Source: Pisolithus tinctorius
Taxonomy: Eukaryota > Basidiomycota > Agaricomycetes > Boletales > Pisolithaceae
Assembly: GCA_024663395.1 (NCBI GenBank)
Contig: JANFAH010000027.1
Coordinates: 434,001-498,000, forward strand
Reading direction: 5' to 3'
Length of the DNA stretch: 64,000 bases
Made by a program: the position numbers and the translations under genes. Shown one piece after another: positions 57,860-64,000 of this stretch. Below the pieces are notes generated by a model. That model saw only the letters and a list, made by a program, of their open reading frames with translations. It was not told the origin of the DNA and did not search any database. Position 1 is the first letter of the stretch; the number at the start of each line of letters is the position of its first letter.

Positions 57860-60800
57860 ATGTCATTTCATCACCCAAGGAAGTTTTTGAATCACCATTC
57901 CTTGATTCCTGTGACCTCTGACTCACATTCCTCTGGGAGTCATCCTCCTCCTGTACCAGTCTCTGACTTGCATTCCCCTGGAGGTCAAGCAGTACTTGTT
58001 GACCATGACTGGGTTGAGCTGCCGTGCTGCATGCCAGGCACAGCCAATTTTTACCTTCCCATTGAACATCTGGTCACTTTGCCTGGGCATTGCAGTTTCA
58101 TGCAGCCACCTCAGGGGACTTCAGCCCCCCACACTGCTTCTGCTACAAACTCCCCTCCCCTCATGGGAGCTTGCCTCCCATCTGAGGATGAGCTCACCCC
58201 TGCCCATTTGGATTGTCTAATGGAGGGGCTACATGTCAGTCACAATGACTTTTTTGCCCTGCCATCCTTGCCATCCCACAATGCTCACAAGAAAATGAGA
58301 CAGTGGCAGTGGTGGTCATCTGAAACCATCCCCTCACTTATCAAGCCCTATCTTGCATATTGACAGCTCTCTAGAAACTTCCAGCACTGCGTTGACTATG
58401 AGTGCCCAGAGTGTAGTTATGTCTCTCAACAATTGAAGGTTCTCTGTGTTAGTTTCAATGGTAAGATTTTATTGCATGTTTTCCTCTCTACTTAGACATA
58501 TGGCTTGTGCCAGGTTTGCAAGTGGTTGATCTCACCATCTGTCCATGTGCACTGGCAGCACTTCAGCTACTGCAGATGGGGTACTTTCCATCTGCACCAC
58601 TGGGGCCAACCCTTGCTGTCAGTTTACAGCTTCTGAGTCTGGTCAGGCAGGTCTTTATGCACATGCCCCCAAACATTTCTGCATGGTGCGAGTCCCTTGA
58701 AGCACATCTTGCTAGCATGGGCTACAAGGTAGACACAAAGGTTTGTGTCTGAATTCTGTCCCATTGATTATATTATCTGTATCCACTGTTTTCGTTTATG
58801 TTGTGATTATGAGACTACAGTTTTGTGTATGTCTAACCTATTGGGACTTTGTTGTTTGTGTCTAATGAATGATTGCACTGTGGTTGTATGAATGTGCACA
58901 TGTCTGTAGATCTGATCTTGTGTTGTGTTTATCAAGTCAATGCATGCCTTTAACTATTTCCATCCATATCTATTAATGATGTTTGCTAATGATACTTACA
59001 GGAAGGTATATGTCGAAGGTTTAGTAATGCATACCACTGGTATTGCATCCTGGAAATCTCAGTTGATGAATATGTTCAACAACACTTGGCAAGTGCTGCA
59101 ACCCCACCAGCAGACATCCTCCCTGCAGTTCCATCATCCTCTCACCACCCTCCAGATGTCTCAAGCTCAAGGACATGGCCTTCAGAATACCTATGAAAGT
59201 GTTGTCCATTATGCTTTGGTAGTTGCAACTGGAAAAATAATAATAGGTATGTTTCTTGGTGCATATACATAATCCTATGTTACTAAATAGTCTTGGGTCC
59301 TAGCTCCTCCAATCCTGATGCAATTGTTTGCATTGATGCTTGCTTTACCCAGAAATGTAGAAGAAGTCAACAGGATGACCCAGTAAACCCTACAGGTTCA
59401 GTTTTTCTGTCACAAGAAGACATTGATACTATGGAATGTGAGGTTGAAGGTTTGAGAAGGACAAAGGCATCAATGCAAAAGAGGAGTGGTCAGTCTTCTA
59501 AGAAGAATTGTGGAGATGAGGATAGGTTTGAGCAGGGTATGAGGATACCACCATCAGTCCTCAAGGGTTGTAATGAATCCTTCACTGCAGCTGATGAGAG
59601 ATGTCAGAAAGTGAGCTTAGTCATTTAACCTGTCTGCAATATTCTGATGGTGGTATAGGCAAGTACCCAATTCTTTTCAGATACTGGAGTTATGGCCCTA
59701 CTCTGTTGTCATGATCATGTTATTCACCTTGCCAACATGACTTCAGCAGGGGAGAAGCAACACTATGCACTTGCCCTCATCAAATCATTATTCAGTCACC
59801 TCCCTGGTGATTTTCACATTGGGCTGTTATATGACATAGGCTGTCAGCTTGAACAGAGCTGCAGAAAGTGGGGCTACCTTGGGCCATTTCTACCCTGAAT
59901 TTCTTTTGCTATATCAGTCTTTCATGCCTTTGGTCATCAATGGGCTTGCCAGCTCATCTATCACCCTTGGAAATGAGAAGGGTTTGGGCTTTCTGATGGA
60001 GAGGGTTGTGAGCAATTTTGGAGTTCAATTAAGCCACTAATACCATCTCTGCGAGTTTCTGGGGTATGCAATTAGTTGTGTCGCAAAATGCAGGCTAATA
60101 TTTTATTCAGTATCATCAATGCCTCTTTGTTATTGACTCCCAGGTGCACTATCTTGACATGAAGAGTCTTAATGGTGTTGGCCAGTGGCTTTTGTGGTGC
60201 TGGAACCACTGTCAAGAAAAAAAGACTTCTGCAAAAAAGAGTCTAAGAAAATCTGGAATCAATATTCAGACACTTCAAGCTGAATGGGAGGCTCAGGTTT
60301 CAGTACAAACCAAGCCAGCATCTTGTAAGCCTCCTGTATAAGTGATTCCTCTTGCTGTGAGCTGACAGTAATTTAAGGGCACTCTGCAAAAGCCACAGAA
60401 AATTTTATAATGCAAATGATGGCAACTCAGAAATCACTGGAAACTTATGAAGCTAGACTAGATGAACTGGAGAAGGGTCTTCTCCGAGGAGGGGCTGATA
60501 TGACAAATTTAAATATACAGTTAGCAGAGTGTCACAAAAAGATTATACATTTCAAGCAAGCTTCACAAAGACAGAGGGCAAGCCTTGGAATAGATGGGCT
60601 TGCAGAGCTTTCCAGGCTCCAGAATAGTTCCTTTCTTCAGGCTGGTGGTTCTTCCTCTTCTAGATTTATAAGTTGATTGAATTCAAAGCATTCAGCTGTG
60701 TATGCATGCATTGGCAATCAAGAAGCATATCCAAGACTGTCTGTGTCAACAAAAGTTTGAATTAGAGAGACTAGAATGGTCTTACCAACAGACAGTTAGT

Positions 60801-61706
60801 GGTAAGTGGTGCTCTCAAGCATTTGCCTCTTGTGGTTGACTGCTTTGAAGAAAAAAAACTTCAAATCCATGTGGAAGGATCTGTCCAGTGACAAGAACCA
60901 GGAATTGTCAAGCTTTCTACCTCCTACAATAATTTGTGTTTGCAGTTGGTAGCTCTCATCCGCCAGGGGAAAGCCCCTCAAGGGGCCATAGCACCTATAC
61001 TGATCCAAAGGGATGGCTTGTTCAAACTAGATGTGGATGATGATATCTGGCAGGATATTGGTCTTGAGGATGATTCTGTGGGATTGCCACCAGCTTGGTT
61101 AGCTGATGAAAGGGTGCGCTTGGGGATCAGGTCACTCCTTGAGCTGAAGAGGTGTGAGGAGGAGGAAAGGAGGCTCCTGTATGAAAGAAAAACCTTGATG
61201 GAATGGCATTCAGAGGAATGGAGATGGCTGGAGAAATGCAGAGTGGATGCAGGTAAGAGAGCTGTTGTGTCATTGAATGTATTAAGATAATTGAATGAAA
61301 ATCAGGTGCAGATCTTGCATATGAACTGGACCACAGGGCTTCAGCACTAGCAAGTCTGAGTCTCTTGTGGCAGGAAAAAATGAGGCACTTTCCAGGAGGT
61401 GCTGATGAGAGCTGGGAGGCAAGGGTTGAAGAATGGAGGAATATGGATTGTGCACCACTCACCATGGACATGGACAGAAATGAAGAGGTGGGATGGGAGG
61501 ACTTGGAATCTGAGAATGATGATGGGGATGATGAAATGCTTGATGATGACTTGCTGTGTGTTGCTGAGGAATTTGCTCTTGCAGATGAATATCACCAACA
61601 GTTCAGTGAGATGTCATTGACAGAGTTCTCATGGGCAGATGACTGGGAATTAGATGTATTGGATATGCATCCCCCATCATCTCCAAGTAAAAGACCACAT
61701 AGATAG
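57860..61706 (+). pseudogene. KDZ-type transposase of element C, with stops
   Basis: Same domain order as in element A. WQWWSSETIPSLIKPYLAY and CPECSYVSQQLKVLCVSFN lead a cysteine cluster continued by ICPCALAALQLL (58200-58750). RRFSNAYHWY and CCPLCFG follow (58999-59220), then VCIDACFTQK (59328). The catalytic block is DTGVMALLCCHD, NMTSAGEKQHYALA, LLYDIGCQ, HAFGHQWACQLIYHP and GLSDGEGCEQFW (59680-60030). Downstream are a coiled-coil-like exon (60410-60676), AWLADERVRLGIRSLLELKR (60934-61250) and an acidic end at 61706. Introns are short GT-AG. In-frame TGA stops stand at 58361-58363, 59194-59196, 59896-59898 and 59974-59976. The third aligns with Arg in A, and the fourth is at a position where relatives usually have Arg. 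Confidence 0.8.
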
Positions 61707-62540
61707 TGAAGCTAGTCTTGTATGTCTCTGAAAAATTCATTAGATGAATGCCCATGGCATCTGAGGTATTTTAATATACCAGGAGTGTGCAGAATTGAGG
61801 GGATGGCCCCCAGTAACCTCCAAAGCTATGATGAAACATGCTACTGGCCTCAAGAAAGGGGGTGGGATGTCCCACAGTAGCCTCTGAAGCTATCATGGGA
61901 CATCCCACCGACCTCTGGAAGGGGGGTGGGATGTCCCACAGTAGCTTCCAAAGCTACTATGGGACATCCCAATGGCCTATGGAAGGGGGATGGGATATCC
62001 CACCATAGCCTCTGAAGCTATCATGGGACATCCCACTGGCCTATGGAAGGGGGGGGGTGGGATGTCCCACAGTGGCCTCCAAAGCTATCAAGGGGCATCC
62101 CACTGTCCTGGGCATGGGGCCCCATGCCAATCAGATCATATAGCATCCTATGCCAGTGGGGCACTCACATGCTCATCCCCCACAAGAGCATCATTTTGAT
62201 ACTATGTATGTATGTACCTCAACTGTAAGTTGGAAACAAAAGTACTGATCTTAGTGAGGAGTGACTGTTGTAACAAACACAAACTTACAGTACTATTGGG
62301 GGGATTCTGAATCCATTAGCCTTTAGTAATTGACAGGTTCACCTTCATCCACATTGTACAATTCTGCAGATGGCATCACACAAACACACTCATTTCCCAG
62401 TAGTCTTCATATATCACTTAATATGTATAGTAAGTGTTTTTTGGGAGGGTAATGTTTTCATCCATCCCCCCAGTTTGATAGGTATGCTCATTGTCTGGAT
62501 GATGATCATAACAGCAATGTGTTTGTGATTGAAAGCTGAC
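61707..62540. other. Right subterminal region of element C
   Basis: Contains the reversed 65-bp array (61800-62110) and then about 400 bp without a recognisable feature, up to the right terminal repeat. Confidence 0.5.
61800..62110. repeat. 65-bp palindromic minisatellite, right side of element C (reversed)
   Basis: About four units pairing GTGGGATGTCCCACAGTAGC with ATGGGACATCCCACTGGCC, the reverse of the array at 47405-47950. Arrays at both ends in inverted orientation make them part of the element architecture. Confidence 0.85.
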
Positions 62541-62788
62541 ATTCCAATGTTGGTGTGAGCTGCACTTTTGCAGTTGAGGACCCCTGACACCTAAGGCAAC
62601 CATGGGACAGCCCAAAATATATTACCAAAGGGCTGGGATTATGGGACATCCCAGCTCCTGCACACTGCAAATAGCCCTGGGACATGGCCAGATGTCCCTG
62701 GGATGACCTGGTCTGAGTGGCTTTTAGCTTGGATGATTTGTAGAAAAACTTCAGCCTACATGCTTATGAAAATTGGTTACCTGAAGTG
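62540..62788. repeat. Right terminal inverted repeat of element C
   Basis: Reverse complement of 46403-46650 with about two mismatches (GCATGTAGG versus GCATTTAGG, and AACTG versus AGCTG). Confidence 0.88.
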
Positions 62789-62795
62789 CATGGGG
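62789..62795. repeat. Target-site duplication of element C, right copy (CATGGGG)
   Basis: Matches 46396-46402 exactly. In the gypsy frame it encodes part of the codons for Pro-His. Confidence 0.9.
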
Positions 62796-64000
62796 AGTTA
62801 ATGAATTTGGATTGGAAAGAGTGGATGCATTGAGATGAGCCTCTGTGAGTGCACAGCTGGAGTCAATGCAGCTCTCAGTCTGTGCAGAGTCCAGAGAGCT
62901 GCTACCTATTTTTTTTTCCTCAGGGGCAGAGCCTGAGGTTGAGGCCAGTGCTGCCTCAGAGGTGGCCACAGTGTGAGCTTTGGCTTTCCTGGCTTTCTTG
63001 GGACACTTATCTGCAAAATGTCCAGTGCCCCCACAGAACATGCAAAGGTTGTTATCTCTGTGACACTTGCACTCCTCCAGTGTCAGTTTGCCCTCCTTGC
63101 CCAGCTTGCTTGAGTCCAGCTTGGGTGTGTTAGAGCCAGTCTGACTGGTTGAGGTGGTTTTAGCTGAGGACTGGTTACCAGAGTTGCCATTTCTGGAGCT
63201 ATTGCCAGTCTTGGATTTCTTTAGCCTGGTTGTTGTGATTGGGGTTGGGAGTCAACTTGTTACCAGAGGATGATCCCTGGTGTTTGCTGGACCACTGAAC
63301 CTCCTCTTTGTGCTCCCAGTAGTGCATGTCAATCTCTTGAGCTAGATGGTGAAGCTTGTGCAGGGTTCTTGGTTTACCAACCTGGCAGACCTCATCTTTG
63401 ATATGGTCAGGGAGACCAGTGTAGAAGAAGTGACACAGAGTGCCATCACCATATCCCTGGACTTGTGAGGCAAGCTGGTTGAATTTGACTACATACTTGT
63501 TGACCTGGTGATTATCCTTCATTTGGAGGTGATCTAGCTGGCTTGCCACATCAGCTACTGGGTCATGGGGTCCAAAGGTGGTCTGGAACTCTATAATGAA
63601 CTCTTTCCATGAGTCCATCCAGTAGGGCCAGTCCTCTGGGTCTTCAGTTTCAAGTAGGTCTGGTTCAAACCACTTGAGAGCCATCCCTTTCAGGAATGAC
63701 TGTGCAAAGGTGTCCTTGGCCTGGTCACTTTGAAAGGCCTGGGGCCAGTCCTGGAAGTTGAGTTCGCATTGGATAAGAAAAGTGTGCAACTTCTTTGGGT
63801 CTGTCCCATCAAAGGTGTCTGGTTCACACAACTTGGTTCTAGAAGAGGACTCAGAGCTGGTGCAAGCATTGCATGTGAGAAGCTCAATGGCTTTGGTGAG
63901 GTTGTCAAGCATGGTTACACCAGGCTCAACATCATCTTCTGGGAGAGGATCTTCTTTGTCATTATCTGGGTCATCTCCTGGCCCATCATTGCCAGGACCA
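62789..64000 (-). pseudogene. Gypsy chromovirus gag, separated from pol by element C
   Basis: Continues beyond the right window edge. From 63912 it encodes a typical gag capsid: KLCEPDTFDGTDPKKLHTFL, MALKWFEPDLLETEDPEDW, FIIEFQTTFGPHDPVADV and YGDGTLCHFFYTGLPDHIKD. A one-base frame change near 63200 leads into the frame with the CCHC zinc knuckle CMFCGGTGHFADKC (about 62995-63040) and SNPNSLTPH up to 62789. That frame continues directly into the protease start at 46402 (VSIVSHSLPQFC) once element C and one duplication copy are removed. This is a single gag-pol frame as in Tf1/sushi-type elements. Confidence 0.82.

Larger units (their letters stand above)
46403..62788. mobile_element. Element C: 16.4-kb KDZ-type transposon inserted in the gypsy gag-pol frame
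   Basis: The inverted terminal repeats start CACTTCAGGTAACCAATTTT at 46403 and end in the complement at 62788. They match with about two differences over some 245 bases. The flanking 7-bp direct repeats are CATGGGG (46396-46402 and 62789-62795). Removing C with one repeat restores the gag-pol frame exactly. Inside are a tRNA-like sequence, two inverted arrays of a 65-bp palindromic unit, and the same gene cassette as element A: gene iii (reverse), gene ii (forward) and the KDZ transposase (forward). Confidence 0.9.

Overview
The window looks like heterochromatin-like, transposon-packed DNA from a filamentous basidiomycete, most likely an Agaricomycete. The evidence is KDZ-type (Kyakuja-Dileera-Zisupton) transposase genes with their cysteine clusters, a Ty3/gypsy chromovirus, short 48-70 nt GT-AG introns, a DUF6698-like fungal gene, and strong patchy CpG loss of the kind cytosine methylation leaves. 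No ordinary housekeeping gene is recognisable. Nearly everything is a mobile element, often nested.

Layout. 1-4262 is non-coding, the last 2.9 kb a CCAGTC-rich low-complexity tract. Element A (4270-31882, 7-bp target duplication CAGACTC) is a 27.6-kb KDZ transposon. Its mirrored arms of about 4 kb hold subterminal 43-bp repeats, a palindromic 21-bp minisatellite and a captured gene fragment. Its core holds the KDZ transposase gene (reverse), a KDZ-associated gene (gene ii, reverse) and a divergent gene (gene iii, forward), with a solo LTR between them. Element B (26031-30289, target duplication AATCCCC) is a non-autonomous relative inserted in the right-hand minisatellite of A. Then come an LTR (31975-32898), a DUF6698-like gene (reverse), a solo LTR (35141-38884) carrying a 3.2-kb foldback element, a gene fragment, a chimeric KDZ-end remnant (39402-41846) with another solo LTR in it, a decayed cysteine-cluster gene, and a reverse-strand gypsy chromovirus (pol 42790-46402, gag 62789-64000). 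That gag-pol frame is split by element C (46403-62788, target duplication CATGGGG), a second KDZ transposon with the same three-gene cassette.

How the parts relate. A and C share terminal CACTTCAG, 7-bp target duplications, subterminal arrays of short near-palindromes (different in sequence) and one gene order: gene iii divergent from gene ii, which is followed by the transposase. Removing C and one duplication copy restores the gag-pol reading frame. Removing B restores the A minisatellite. The transposase and gene ii of C carry several TGA stops at positions expected to be Arg (CGA to TGA), while the C inverted repeats are nearly identical. This suggests mobilisation of a defective copy in trans or decay after insertion. 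Two solo LTRs of one family, one CpG-rich and one with no CpG at all, show the same mutational process.

Limits: all calls are by eye. Exon borders of the KDZ genes and the gene starts are approximate, and family names without a stated motif are from memory.
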